From Syntrophaceae bacterium UBA1163 (GTDB taxonomy: Bacteria > Desulfobacterota > BSN033 > UBA1163): a stretch of 24,043 nt of DNA. Made by a program: the position numbers and the translations under genes. The number at the start of each line of letters is the position of its first letter. Positions within the stretch are counted from its first letter, which is position 1. Location: assembly GCA_002311635.1 (NCBI GenBank), contig DBZJ01000223.1:1-24043 (forward strand), read 5' to 3'. The notes below the pieces were generated by a model. It had not been told where the DNA came from, searched no databases, and saw only the letters and a list, made by a program, of their open reading frames with translations. This document shows positions 14,064-22,348 of the stretch, piece after piece.

Positions 14064-15001
14064 TTTTTCCTCATCCATATCAGCGAGAGAGTTAATCCCT
14101 TGAATATCCCCTCCGGCATGAATAGAAGAATGGTCATCAGGATGATTCCATAAACCAAGATATCAAAATCCCTAAAGGCCCGTAAAGACTCCGGCAGAAC
14201 GGTCAGTATCCCAGCCCCCAATAAGGCCCCCCATATGCTCCCTCCTCCCCCAATCACCACCATCATCAATAACAGGATTGAGACAAAAAGACTGAAGGTA
14301 GAAGGACTGATGAAGGTAACAAAATGAGCGTAGAGTGTCCCTGCTACCGAGGCATAAATCGCACTGAGCACAAAAACCTGAATTTTAAACTGGCTCACAT
14401 TCACACCCATCGCCTGTGCAGCAACTTCACTGCCGTGAACCGCCCGCAAAGCCCTTCCAATCCTCGAATGAATGATATTCAGAGAGAAAATAAGAAGAAG
14501 GATTGCAACAGTCCAGACCAAATAAAAGTATCTCCACCCTCCTTTGAAGGAATAACCGAAAAAATGAATCGAAGGGATGCCGGAAAGTCCGGAGGGCCCA
14601 CCCGTAATTTCCAAAAGCTCATTGAAGATGACATAAATGATTTCACCAAAGCCAAGCGTGGCCACCGCGAGGTAATGGCCCTTCAGTTTCAACGTAGGGA
14701 TCGCGATGGCCATCGCCATGATGGTAGATAGAAAAATGCCACAAAAAAAAGCCGTAAATATCGAGAAGCCCAGTTTAACCGTAAGGACCCCGCTGCAATA
14801 AGCGCCGATCCCGAAAAAGGCAGCATGCCCCAATGAGATCTGACCCGCATATCCCATCAGGAGGCTCAATCCCATCACGATGATGGCATTGATCCCAATA
14901 AAAATCATGATACTGAGGTAATAATCGCTGCGGATAAAAAAGGGGAAGATGCCTAAGCAGATCATAAGAATGAATACGGCTCTCCTATTCTCCTTCCCCA
15001 T
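14057..15001 (-). CDS. livM: Branched-chain-type ABC transporter permease LivM (set 1)
   Basis: A 314-residue inner-membrane permease with about eight hydrophobic segments and the LivM hallmark GYAGQISLGHAAFFGIGAY near residue 50. ATPase-coupling regions lie around GHYLAVATLGFGEI and the conserved GGGGSIWGALLGA near the C-terminus. The ATG at 15001 was chosen, with GAGGTGAGG just upstream; a GTG at 15010 would add three residues. It begins 12 bases after the livH stop and overlaps livG at its own stop, so the four genes livH-M-G-F form one translationally linked unit. Confidence 0.92.
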   Translation of the reverse strand: MGKENRRAVFILMICLGIFPFFIRSDYYLSIMIFIGINAIIVMGLSLLMGYAGQISLGHAAFFGIGAYCSGVLTVKLGFSIFTAFFCGIFLSTIMAMAIAIPTLKLKGHYLAVATLGFGEIIYVIFNELLEITGGPSGLSGIPSIHFFGYSFKGGWRYFYLVWTVAILLLIFSLNIIHSRIGRALRAVHGSEVAAQAMGVNVSQFKIQVFVLSAIYASVAGTLYAHFVTFISPSTFSLFVSILLLMMVVIGGGGSIWGALLGAGILTVLPESLRAFRDFDILVYGIILMTILLFMPEGIFKGLTLSLIWMRKKW

Positions 15002-15012
15002 TTGCCTCACCT

Positions 15013-15906
15013 CTAAAACTTTTTAATCTTGCTGACCTCTTCACTGCCAAAGATGCCACTGGGTTTAAAGCAGAGGATAAAGAGGAGGATCACTAACGCC
15101 ACGGCATCCTTAAACCCGGAATGGATTAAACCTGCTGTAAGGGATTCCAGTAATCCGACAATAAACCCTCCCAGCACCACACCATAACCCACGCCCAGTC
15201 CGCCAAGGACAGCCGCACAAAACCCTTTGACCGCCAACATGGGTCCGCGATCGTAATCCATCAAGGACATGGGAGTGATCACTATCCCTGCCACTGCTCC
15301 CAAGCCGGCGCTCAATGCGAATGAGATGAGGATCATCTTCCTCACGTGGATACCCATCAGACTTGCGGCCATAGGGTTGAAGGAACAGGCGCTCATTGCC
15401 TTCCCGACGATCGTCTTCCCGAAAAAGAGGGTCGTTAATACGACAATGGCCAGCGTCGTCCCCAATACCCAAAAGGTCTGAAGCATAATCACTGCCCCCC
15501 CGATCATGACCGGGCTCCCCGGGGTAAAGGGCGGAAGGCTATAAGGGTCTTTCCCCCAGATAAACATCGCAATCCCTCGAAAAAGAATGGAGGCAGCAAT
15601 TGTGACAATAATCAAGGTAAGAAGCGAAGCATTCCTTAAAGGATGGATAGCAAAGCGCTCAAAGACGGCCCCGATTGCCATCACAACAATGACCGTCAGG
15701 GGAAAACCAACAAAGAGAGGAAATTTGAGAACCACTGTGAGAAAGACCATGATCAACCCGCCAAACATCACAAATTCTCCTTGAGCCAAATTGATAATGG
15801 TCGTCGCATTATAGATGATGTTGAAACCAAGACCGACCATGGAATAGATCGACCCGATCGTTAAACCGGTGAACACAAACTGAAGGATCTCGCTGAACAA
15901 ACTCAT
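15013..15906 (-). CDS. livH: Branched-chain-type ABC transporter permease LivH (set 1)
   Basis: A 297-residue inner-membrane permease. The N-terminal GLTIGSIYSMVGLGFNIIY and the LivH hallmark NLAQGEFVMFGG (about 39-50) are clear. VRKMILISFALSAGLGAVAG and AAVLGGLGVGYGVVLGG follow in the usual order, ending with a basic tail after FKPSGIFG. It dimerises with LivM to form the pore. It follows the binding-protein gene across a 62-base gap that contains a terminator-like hairpin. The ATG at 15906 is preceded by GTGAGG, slightly far upstream. Confidence 0.92.
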   Translation of the reverse strand: MSLFSEILQFVFTGLTIGSIYSMVGLGFNIIYNATTIINLAQGEFVMFGGLIMVFLTVVLKFPLFVGFPLTVIVVMAIGAVFERFAIHPLRNASLLTLIIVTIAASILFRGIAMFIWGKDPYSLPPFTPGSPVMIGGAVIMLQTFWVLGTTLAIVVLTTLFFGKTIVGKAMSACSFNPMAASLMGIHVRKMILISFALSAGLGAVAGIVITPMSLMDYDRGPMLAVKGFCAAVLGGLGVGYGVVLGGFIVGLLESLTAGLIHSGFKDAVALVILLFILCFKPSGIFGSEEVSKIKKF

Positions 15907-15927
15907 TCTTCAACAAACCTCACTTAT

Positions 15928-15958
15928 AAAAAAAGAGAGGCTGATCGCTCCGCCTCTC
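15928..15958 (-). terminator. Intra-operon terminator-like hairpin after the set-1 binding-protein gene
   Basis: On the minus strand GAGAGGC...GCCTCTC (15958-15952 with 15941-15935) forms a 7-bp perfect stem with a 10-base loop, followed directly by seven Ts (15934-15928). This is a textbook intrinsic terminator. It sits between the binding-protein gene and livH, where partial termination would raise binding-protein output over the permease genes. Confidence 0.75.
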
Positions 15959-15968
15959 CCCACATGAA

Positions 15969-17171
15969 TCATTTCGCAAACTCCCACTCGCCATGGACGA
16001 CTTCCATCATCTCAAAGCCGTCCGCCCCAAAACCTGTGTGATCCGTAGGCGACATATTGTATATTCCACCTGTACCCGGCCAGTTACGTATTTTAGTTTC
16101 AAGATAGTCCCTGATGCCCTTCTTATCCGCGCCGACCGCTTTTAACGCATCCGCGACCATCATGATCGCATCATACGCATGGCCTCCGAAGGTGGAGACA
16201 TCGCTTTTGAATCGCTTCTCATATTCTGTCTTATACTTCATAATAACGGGTTTCTGGGGATTCTTGGGGTCAACCTTTTCAGCATAGAGGACACGGCCAA
16301 GAGGAGTAATGACCCCCTCGGCAGCCCCTCCCGCCAATTTAATATTACTTTTATTTCCAAACCCATGGCTCTGAATCAAGGGGATCTTCCCTCTCATCCC
16401 CAGATCACTCCAGTTCTTCGTCACGATCACTTGGGTGGGACCGACAGACCAGTTGATCACTGCCTGGGCGGGAGAGGCCTTGATCTTCGTCAATTGAGCG
16501 GTCATGTCGGTATCTTTCGGCCCATAGAGTTCATCCGCAACAATTTCAATACCATATTTGGGAGCCAGCCGCTTTAATTGCCGACGGCCCTCCACCCCAA
16601 ATCCGGCGCTAACCGTGATAATGGCCACCCTCTTAATCTTCTTAGCCTGGCAATAAATATAAATTTTTTCAACAGCAGAGGCATCGCTTGGAGCAACCTT
16701 AAAAATCCAGTACCGCTGCTTCTTCGGGACTTCAAGCCACGGTTTTTTTGATGCCTCCATCCTCTTCATTTCATCGTCCGGTGTGACAATGGATAACGCT
16801 GCGGCCATCGAGATCATCAGTGTCTCAACCTGCTCACAGATGGGGACCATCGCCATCGATTCACCGGTCGTAGAAGATCCGATGACTACCAGAACGTTAT
16901 CCCTCTCTATCAACTTCTTGGTTGCCAAAACGGCGTCGGCTTCCATTCCCTTCGAATCCTCAATGACGATTTCGATGGGTACGCCCCTGATCCCACTTGC
17001 GGCATTAATCCACTCTCGGAGCATGAGAGCAGTATTCTTTTCTGGCTCGCCCAACCAAGAGGCGGGGCCGGTGATGGAGGCCACGAACCCGATCTTATAG
17101 GCCGCCCAGCCAGGACTTATAAAGACGACGCAGAATACCATTGTTAAAAAGGCAATCCAGCTCTTTTTCAT
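15969..17171 (-). CDS. livK: LIV-type ABC transporter periplasmic substrate-binding protein (set 1)
   Basis: A 400-residue type-I periplasmic binding protein. The signal peptide is MKKSWIAFLTMVFCVVFISP (first part), with likely cleavage after GWA at residue 23. The mature protein starts YKIGFVASITGPASWLG and continues through the two-lobed fold, with the ligand-loop segment VIGSSTTGESMAMVPICEQ at about 96-114 and YDAIMMVADALKAVG in the C-terminal lobe. The substrate cannot be read from sequence. Members of this family bind branched-chain amino acids, short fatty acids or aromatic acids. A strong ribosome site (GGAAAGGAG) precedes the ATG. It is the first gene of set 1 and has its own predicted promoter and a palindrome upstream. 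Confidence 0.92.
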   Translation of the reverse strand: MKKSWIAFLTMVFCVVFISPGWAAYKIGFVASITGPASWLGEPEKNTALMLREWINAASGIRGVPIEIVIEDSKGMEADAVLATKKLIERDNVLVVIGSSTTGESMAMVPICEQVETLMISMAAALSIVTPDDEMKRMEASKKPWLEVPKKQRYWIFKVAPSDASAVEKIYIYCQAKKIKRVAIITVSAGFGVEGRRQLKRLAPKYGIEIVADELYGPKDTDMTAQLTKIKASPAQAVINWSVGPTQVIVTKNWSDLGMRGKIPLIQSHGFGNKSNIKLAGGAAEGVITPLGRVLYAEKVDPKNPQKPVIMKYKTEYEKRFKSDVSTFGGHAYDAIMMVADALKAVGADKKGIRDYLETKIRNWPGTGGIYNMSPTDHTGFGADGFEMMEVVHGEWEFAK

Positions 17172-17311
17172 AAATTCGCTCCTTTCCTAACATTCCTTTT
17201 TCTTCGAATGCTCTCCCATTCCTCCTCTTCATCCGTTATCCTCCCGTATCAACACCTCCCCTCTCATTAAATTTCATATTTGATCAGGAGCAACGGAAAA
17301 GACCAGGTATT

Positions 17312-17328
17312 AAAGTCCACTGGACTTT
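17312..17328. promoter_or_regulatory. 17-bp near-perfect palindrome, operator candidate upstream of set 1
   Basis: AAAGTCCA-C-TGGACTTT has two 8-base arms that are perfect reverse complements around one central base. It lies about 140 bases upstream of the set-1 binding-protein start and downstream of the predicted promoter, a normal place for a repressor site. I do not recognise the binding protein. Confidence 0.55.
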
Positions 17329-17436
17329 CCATAGCCCAAATCAGTCGAGATGGAAAACGAAAATCCCATTACTCGCTGTGTCGAAATGGAAAAGAACTTC
17401 CCTTCTTCAACTCCTGGGAATTCTTTGGCATGTCTA

Positions 17437-17464
17437 CATATACTAAACAAAAATTGTCTGCCAA
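17437..17464 (-). promoter_or_regulatory. Predicted promoter of LIV set 1
   Basis: On the minus strand TTGGCA (17464-17459) is followed after 16 bases by TATATG (17442-17437): five of six and four of six matches to the sigma-70 boxes. It would give a leader of about 260 bases that contains the palindrome at 17312-17328. Confidence 0.45.
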
Positions 17465-17468
17465 ACAA
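17449..17468 (-). terminator. Weak terminator-like hairpin after set 2, overlapping the set-1 promoter
   Basis: On the minus strand TTGTT (17468-17464) can pair with GACAA (17458-17454), one G-U pair, followed by TTTTT (17453-17449). It lies about 45 bases after the end of the set-2 livM. The stem is short, so this is tentative. Confidence 0.35.
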
Positions 17469-17513
17469 GATTGATCATCCACCTCTTTCGCTGGTTTTGC
17501 AACCGGGAGCCGC

Positions 17514-18458
17514 TCAGGAGAATCCCGTATCCGTTTTCTTCGCCCTAATGAGTCTACGAATTCTCGATACCGCCTCCACCAACCCTCCGGGCAGAAGCAA
17601 AACGACCAGAATAAAGAGGGTGCCAAAGATGAAGACATGAAGCTCCGGGAAAGCCCGTGCGAAGAATTCCCTAAAGATCGCGTAGAAGAAGGCTCCAATA
17701 ATGGGACCAACAATCGTACCTACCCCTCCCACGAAGGTGATCAGAAGGGCATCAAAGGTCCAGGTCGGGCTGAAAGGAAGATCATGATAATAACTGACTT
17801 GATAAAAGGCAAAAGCTCCCCCTGCTAACCCAGCGAAGAAGCTGCTGATGGCCAGGGAAATCATCTTCTGCCGAAAGGGGTTCACCCCTGAAGCCTCCGC
17901 CGCTTCCTCGTCCTCTCGTACAGCCACCATCCCTAATCCCAATTTAGAATGACCGACAAGATAGACTACAACGACCATGATGACGGCCAAGATCAAAAAG
18001 AGGTAATAACGTGGGATAAGATTATAAGTAGCGATGTAATCGCCCGGTAAGTCAGCTACCGTTGGTAAAATATTGCCAACCGTAATCTTTAATATTTGAG
18101 CCAAACCAAGGGTACCAATAGCAAAGTAGATGCCCCTTAAGCGGAGTGCCGGATGACCGACGATCAGAGCAAAGACCACGGCCACCAGCCCTCCAGTTGT
18201 AAAGGCCATTAAGAATGGATATCCCCCCACCCATAAGATGCGAGTGGTAATAGCACCCAGCCCAAAGAAAGCGGCATGTCCTAAACTCACCTGCCCCGTA
18301 TATCCAGCGAGGATATTCCAACTCTGGGCTAAGCAGATATATAAGAAGATGAGAACCATGATATTGATGATATCATTTCTTTTCGTCAACAAGGGGACAA
18401 GGGCGAGAAGGATGGCAATTCCTAAACCTAAGAAGATATTTTTTCGATGACTGGACAA
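17514..18458 (-). CDS. livM: Branched-chain-type ABC transporter permease LivM (set 2)
   Basis: A 314-residue inner-membrane permease. It carries the LivM hallmark GYTGQVSLGHAAFFGLGA in the first third, LRGIYFAIGTLGLAQI next, a loop VREDEEAAEASGVNP and the FVGGVGTIVGPIIGAFF segment near the C-terminus. A TTG start at 18458 is proposed because TAAGGAG lies six bases upstream and the protein then begins MSSHRKNIFLGLG. Earlier alternatives, a TTG at 18488 or a GTG at 18476, overlap livH and lack spacing for a ribosome site. It follows livH2 by 10 bases and is the last gene of set 2. Confidence 0.88.
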   Translation of the reverse strand: MSSHRKNIFLGLGIAILLALVPLLTKRNDIINIMVLIFLYICLAQSWNILAGYTGQVSLGHAAFFGLGAITTRILWVGGYPFLMAFTTGGLVAVVFALIVGHPALRLRGIYFAIGTLGLAQILKITVGNILPTVADLPGDYIATYNLIPRYYLFLILAVIMVVVVYLVGHSKLGLGMVAVREDEEAAEASGVNPFRQKMISLAISSFFAGLAGGAFAFYQVSYYHDLPFSPTWTFDALLITFVGGVGTIVGPIIGAFFYAIFREFFARAFPELHVFIFGTLFILVVLLLPGGLVEAVSRIRRLIRAKKTDTGFS

Positions 18459-18468
18459 CGGATACTCC

Positions 18469-19350
18469 TTATTCACTCCTCTTGCCAAACAGCCCCTGGG
18501 GTCTTAGCTCCAATACCAAGAGAAAGATCACCAGACCAACCACCTCCATGTAGGGACCTACAAACAGGGCACTGACCGACTCGACGCCTCCTAATAGCAC
18601 GCCGGCCACAAAGGCCCCTCCGATGTTTCCCAATCCGGCTAACACCACAACGATGAGGGCCTTCAGAGTCCACTCCAAACCCATGGCTGGATGGATGGCA
18701 TACCCTACGCTCACGATGGTGCCAGCCATCGCAGCCAACGCGGCCCCTAAGGCAAAGGAGACCATGGAGGTCTTCTCAATATTGATCCCCATCAAAGCCG
18801 CAGACTCCCAGTTTTCCGTGGTGGCCCGGATGGCTTTACCGAAATAGGTCTTAGTAAGAAACTGCTGGAGAGCAAGAATAACAATGGTGGCCAAGACCAA
18901 ACCGGCAAGACGGATGAAGGGAAAACGAAGCCCAAATAAGCTAAAACCCCATCCTGAATAGAAGACGCTCACACTCCTCTCATCGGCCGTCCAGAGTCGG
19001 ATGGCAAGGTTGTGAAAGACCAAAGAGAGGCCGAAACCAATAAGCAAGGAGTTTTTTATCTTCACCTCTTCGTGAAGTTTAGCCAGTGGAGAAAAGAGCC
19101 CTTTATAAAGGCCCATTCCTATCAGGAAGAGAACGAATGCCGATGGAAGCAAAGAGAGAAAAGGATCAATATGATAGAGGGAGAAAAACCAAAAGGTCAC
19201 ATATCCTCCCAGCATCAGCAACTCACCGTGGGCAACATTCAACATCTTCATCACCCCGAAGACGAGGGAAAGCCCCACTGCTGCCAGCCCATAAAGGCCT
19301 CCGACGAAGATACCAAAAATCAAACTCTGGGCGGACACTTGCAAATTCAT
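18469..19350 (-). CDS. livH: Branched-chain-type ABC transporter permease LivH (set 2)
   Basis: A 293-residue permease with FGIFVGGLYGLAAVGLSLVF at the N-terminus and the hallmark NVAHGELLMLGGY at about 38-50. IEKTSMVSFALGAALAAMAG and VVVLAGLGNIGGAFVAG follow, then a C-terminal LRPQGLFGKRSE. About eight membrane segments are present. It lies 13 bases downstream of livF2, with only a weak ribosome site (GAGAG), which suggests coupling to livF2. Confidence 0.92.
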   Translation of the reverse strand: MNLQVSAQSLIFGIFVGGLYGLAAVGLSLVFGVMKMLNVAHGELLMLGGYVTFWFFSLYHIDPFLSLLPSAFVLFLIGMGLYKGLFSPLAKLHEEVKIKNSLLIGFGLSLVFHNLAIRLWTADERSVSVFYSGWGFSLFGLRFPFIRLAGLVLATIVILALQQFLTKTYFGKAIRATTENWESAALMGINIEKTSMVSFALGAALAAMAGTIVSVGYAIHPAMGLEWTLKALIVVVLAGLGNIGGAFVAGVLLGGVESVSALFVGPYMEVVGLVIFLLVLELRPQGLFGKRSE

Positions 19351-19363
19351 GGTTTATAATCTC

Positions 19364-20077
19364 TCAAACCGATTCCGTACCCAGATAAACCTCTCTGATA
19401 TGTTGATCATTGAGCATATTCCGGCCATCCCCGTGCTTCACAATGCGTCCATTTTCAATGACATAAGCACGCTTGGCCAATTGCAAGGCCATGCGAACGT
19501 TCTGCTCGATCAGTAGGATGGTTACCCCAGAGTGGTTAATTTCACCAATCACCTCATAAATAACCTTCGACAAAAGAGGGGAGAGTCCCCAAGAGGGCTC
19601 GTCAAAAAGGAGAAGTTTCGGTTTGGACATCAATCCTCTCCCGATGGCCAGCATCTGCTGTTCCCCTCCGCTCAGAGTTCCCGCTGCCTGTTTCTTTCTT
19701 TTCTTTAAGATGGGAAATAACTGATAAACCTGTTCAAGAGTTTCTTCCTTACAGTTACGGCCTTTGGCTGTAAAGGCCCCCAATTCCAAATTCTCTAAGG
19801 TGCTCATACCGGGAAAGAGTCCCCTTCCTTCCGGGACTAAACTGATTCCCATTTCCACTCTTTTATGGATAGGCATGTTCCCCATTGCCAATCCTTCAAA
19901 CCTGATCTCTCCAGCAAAGGGCCTTAACAACCCAGAGACGGTCTTGAGGGTAGTCGTCTTCCCAGCACTATTGGGACCGATGAGCGCCACAATCTCCTCC
20001 TTCTTTACCTCAAAGAAGACATCCCAAAGGACCTGCAGGTCTCCATAGGAGACATTTATCCTCTCTATCTCCAACAT
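19364..20077 (-). CDS. livF: Branched-chain-type ABC transporter ATPase LivF (set 2)
   Basis: A 237-residue ATPase. Walker A is GPNSAGKT (34-41), with Ser where the family usually has Gly, still a valid P-loop. LVPEGRGLF (80-88), signature LSGGEQQ (135-141) and Walker B LLLFDEP with Asp159/Glu160 follow. PSWGLSP replaces the more common PSLGLAP. It starts four bases after the livG2 stop. Sequence is clearly diverged from the set-1 LivF, so the two sets are not a recent duplication. Confidence 0.92.
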   Translation of the reverse strand: MLEIERINVSYGDLQVLWDVFFEVKKEEIVALIGPNSAGKTTTLKTVSGLLRPFAGEIRFEGLAMGNMPIHKRVEMGISLVPEGRGLFPGMSTLENLELGAFTAKGRNCKEETLEQVYQLFPILKKRKKQAAGTLSGGEQQMLAIGRGLMSKPKLLLFDEPSWGLSPLLSKVIYEVIGEINHSGVTILLIEQNVRMALQLAKRAYVIENGRIVKHGDGRNMLNDQHIREVYLGTESV

Positions 20078-20081
20078 AAGA

Positions 20082-20819
20082 TTATTTCCCCAGGTAGGCC
20101 TCGATGACCAGCTGATTTTTCACCACATCTTTAGGGAGCCCTTCAGCAATCTTTTCTCCGATATTGAGCGCCATGATCCGGTCCGAGATCCCTAAAACCG
20201 CTTTCATGATGTGTTCAACCATCATTACCGTTATTCCAGAGCCCCTTATCTTTTTCACCAATTCCATCGCGATCTCTGTTTCAGCTGAATTCAGACCTGC
20301 CATTAATTCATCCAACAAGAGTAATTGGGGATGTGCGGCCAAAGCCCTTGCCAGTTCTAATCTCTTGCGCTCAGCCATAGTGAGTTGAGAGGCAACAACC
20401 TCTATCTTGTTCCCCAAGCCGACAAAGTTGAGGATTTCAACAACTTCTTCTTTAGACTTTCTTAAATTGGTCGCAGGATCTTTTCCGTAGGCACGGCCAA
20501 CCATGACATTCTGGAGGGTTGTTAATTGATGGAAGGGCTTGACCAGTTGAAATATACGAGCGATTCCTTGCCTGCATATTTGATGGGGAGGAAGGCCCGT
20601 TATATCCTTCCCCATAAAAGTCACTTTCCCTGAATTGGCTTTCAGGAAGCCGGTGATGATATTAAAGAGAGTCGTTTTGCCTGATCCGTTGGGACCAATA
20701 ACACTAAATATCTCCCCCGGATGAATCTCAAAATTCACCCCAAAGAGGGCCATCAATCCCCCGAAGGATTTAACTAATTTCTCTACCTGTAACAGGGGTG
20801 TCTTAGACTGTTTTCCCAT
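20082..20819 (-). CDS. livG: Branched-chain-type ABC transporter ATPase LivG (set 2)
   Basis: A 245-residue LivG ATPase with Walker A GPNGSGKT (42-49) and FGGLMAL at 19-25. The signature is degenerate, LTMAERK at 146-152 in place of LSGGQ. In Walker B LLLLDE (166-171) the catalytic Glu is kept, but the next residues are LMAGLN rather than the usual PAAGLN. The C-terminus ends VIEAYLGK, typical of LivG. In set 2 it directly follows the binding protein, 104 bases away across a hairpin, and precedes livF, livH and livM. The ribosome site is weak. Confidence 0.92.
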   Translation of the reverse strand: MGKQSKTPLLQVEKLVKSFGGLMALFGVNFEIHPGEIFSVIGPNGSGKTTLFNIITGFLKANSGKVTFMGKDITGLPPHQICRQGIARIFQLVKPFHQLTTLQNVMVGRAYGKDPATNLRKSKEEVVEILNFVGLGNKIEVVASQLTMAERKRLELARALAAHPQLLLLDELMAGLNSAETEIAMELVKKIRGSGITVMMVEHIMKAVLGISDRIMALNIGEKIAEGLPKDVVKNQLVIEAYLGK

Positions 20820-20860
20820 ACGTTAGAAGCGACTGATTTGAAGAAAAATTCTTTTGGTAA

Positions 20861-20917
20861 CATTGAAGCTCCTCCAAGGAGGAAGTTTCAATGAAAGAAG
20901 ACACGTAAACCGTCTTC
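20861..20917 (-). terminator. Two consecutive hairpins after the set-2 binding-protein gene
   Basis: Hairpin one: GAAGAC (20897-20902) with GTCTTC (20912-20917). Hairpin two: CATTGAA..TCCTCC and GGAGGA..TTCAATG span 20861-20893, a long and nearly perfect dyad with a 2-base centre. They lie between the binding-protein stop and livG2. The minus-strand sequence after them is T-rich (ATTTTTC, some 20 bases on) but has no immediate T-run, so mRNA stabilisation or partial attenuation is as likely as termination. Confidence 0.55.
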
Positions 20918-20923
20918 TGAGCA

Positions 20924-22147
20924 TTACCTTTCAGACCACTTGGGCATGGGAAAAATAAACGGAGCAGTGGCATACTGTTTTGGGAATATAACTTCCTGTT
21001 TCCCCTTCTGCCATTGGACACAGAAATAAACGACCACCCCCGTTCCATCCGGTCGAAACGTGAGGGGACCTATCACGGTCATCATATTCGTAGAGGCAAT
21101 GGCATCTCTGATTTTCGCCCTGTCCAAAGTGCCTGCCTTTTCGATGGCATGAGCCAATACCTGAATACACGCATAGGCTGGACCTGTCATGACATCTGCT
21201 GGTCGGTTGAACTTCTTCATATGACTTTCATTTAGTTCTTTAACTCCTGGGAATTTAAGCCCACTGTTCCACCCTGGACCTAAAACAACGTAATCACCGT
21301 CCTTCCCCAATGCCTGTCCCCACGCAATAGGGTCCGGGGCACGGTAAGCAAAGTAAAATTTCGGATTGTAGTCGAGTTCCTTGATCTGCTTGGTCATCGT
21401 TATTCCTTCAGGGGTAGTGGGTCCTGTCAGTAATATCTCGGCCCCTTCTGCCTTAGCCGCCATGATGAGGGGTGAAAAGTCTTTCATCTCCCGAGGCTGG
21501 TCTCGATAAAGGGGCTCCCCATAACCATGTTTAACGGATTCACTCTTCCACATATCACCCAACTCCATTCCAACGGGTGCCTTTTCCATGAAGATGGCAG
21601 CTTTCTTGGGCTTCTGTCCTGCTGCAATGGAATCCAGGAGTTCGAAAACCGCCTTCGCACAGTCGGGTGATTTGGGGAAGGGAGAAAAGTTATATTTATA
21701 TCCCTTCTGGTGGACGCTATAAAGATAGGTGCCCACCATGAGGAACGGAACTTTATTCTTTTCAGCAATCGGAGCCTGTGCCGCATGTATAGGGCTTGAA
21801 AACCCTCCCAGGTAGGCCACCACATCATTGGTGGAATAGAGGGTCTCCATCCGGCTTACCGTCAGGGTCATATTCGATTCATCATCCAAGAGAAAGAGTT
21901 CTAAAGGGATTTTCTTATTAAACTCTTTAACAAAGACGCCTCCCTTTTTGTTGATATCGTCAATGGCAATATCATATCCGGCCTTGCACATCGCTCCTCC
22001 TGAGCCAAATGGACCGGTCAGGGAACACGAAGAGCCAACTTTAATGGTTTTGGGAGCCTCTTTGGTGGAAGCAGCGAGCCCGAGAGAAGAAAGACCCATG
22101 ATTAAGAAAATCCCTGATACTGCGATGATAGATATCTTTCTCATCAT
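20924..22147 (-). CDS. livK: LIV-type ABC transporter periplasmic substrate-binding protein (set 2)
   Basis: A 407-residue type-I periplasmic binding protein. The signal peptide is MMRKISIIAVSGIFLIMGLS (first part), with likely cleavage after GLAA near residue 26. The mature chain opens TIKVGSSCSLTGPFGSGG and has AYLGGFSSPIHAAQAPIAEK in the first lobe and GPAYACIQVLAHAIEKAGT in the second. The start at 22147 was chosen because AAAGGAGG lies five to six bases upstream and a signal peptide follows. A longer in-frame start at 22348 would cross two hairpins and is rejected. Its neighbour, a PaaK-type ligase, makes an aromatic or other carboxylic acid a reasonable ligand guess; the sequence does not prove it. 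Confidence 0.92.
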   Translation of the reverse strand: MMRKISIIAVSGIFLIMGLSSLGLAASTKEAPKTIKVGSSCSLTGPFGSGGAMCKAGYDIAIDDINKKGGVFVKEFNKKIPLELFLLDDESNMTLTVSRMETLYSTNDVVAYLGGFSSPIHAAQAPIAEKNKVPFLMVGTYLYSVHQKGYKYNFSPFPKSPDCAKAVFELLDSIAAGQKPKKAAIFMEKAPVGMELGDMWKSESVKHGYGEPLYRDQPREMKDFSPLIMAAKAEGAEILLTGPTTPEGITMTKQIKELDYNPKFYFAYRAPDPIAWGQALGKDGDYVVLGPGWNSGLKFPGVKELNESHMKKFNRPADVMTGPAYACIQVLAHAIEKAGTLDRAKIRDAIASTNMMTVIGPLTFRPDGTGVVVYFCVQWQKGKQEVIFPKQYATAPFIFPMPKWSER

Positions 22148-22298
22148 ACGCTCCTCCTTTCTATTCCGTTCAGCATCAAATAAATTTTCACTCAGCAGCC
22201 TACCCTCTTCCTTTTTCTCTGTATCCCACATACTTCCTCTGTTTGTATCCCTGAATGAACCGGTACCAGACCAAAAGCCCTGTCGCCGCTCTAAATCG

Positions 22299-22348
22299 AA
22301 AAATGCTCCCTGTGGGAGAGTGACGCTCCTGCCGGAGAGCCTCGTCAC
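22299..22348 (-). terminator. Tandem hairpins with T-run between the small coiled-coil gene and LIV set 2
   Basis: On the minus strand GTGACG...CGTCAC (22348-22343 with 22325-22320), overlapping the stop codon of the small gene, encloses a second stem CTCC/GGAG. It is followed by CTCCC-ACA-GGGAG (22318-22306) and then CATTTTT (22305-22299). The second hairpin plus T-run fits an intrinsic terminator. It implies that the set-2 binding protein can be transcribed from its own promoter, probably in 22148-22298, where I could not pick one confidently. Confidence 0.55.

Noticed and set aside
17150..17233. Small upstream frame (ATG after GGAGGATAACGG) overlapping the start of the set-1 binding protein
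   Set aside because: It has a ribosome-site-like sequence, but the peptide resembles nothing and overlaps the true gene; more evidence would be needed to call a regulatory upstream frame.
22148..22348. N-terminal extension of the set-2 binding protein
   Set aside because: It would bury the signal peptide, cross two hairpins and ignore the strong ribosome site at the inner ATG.
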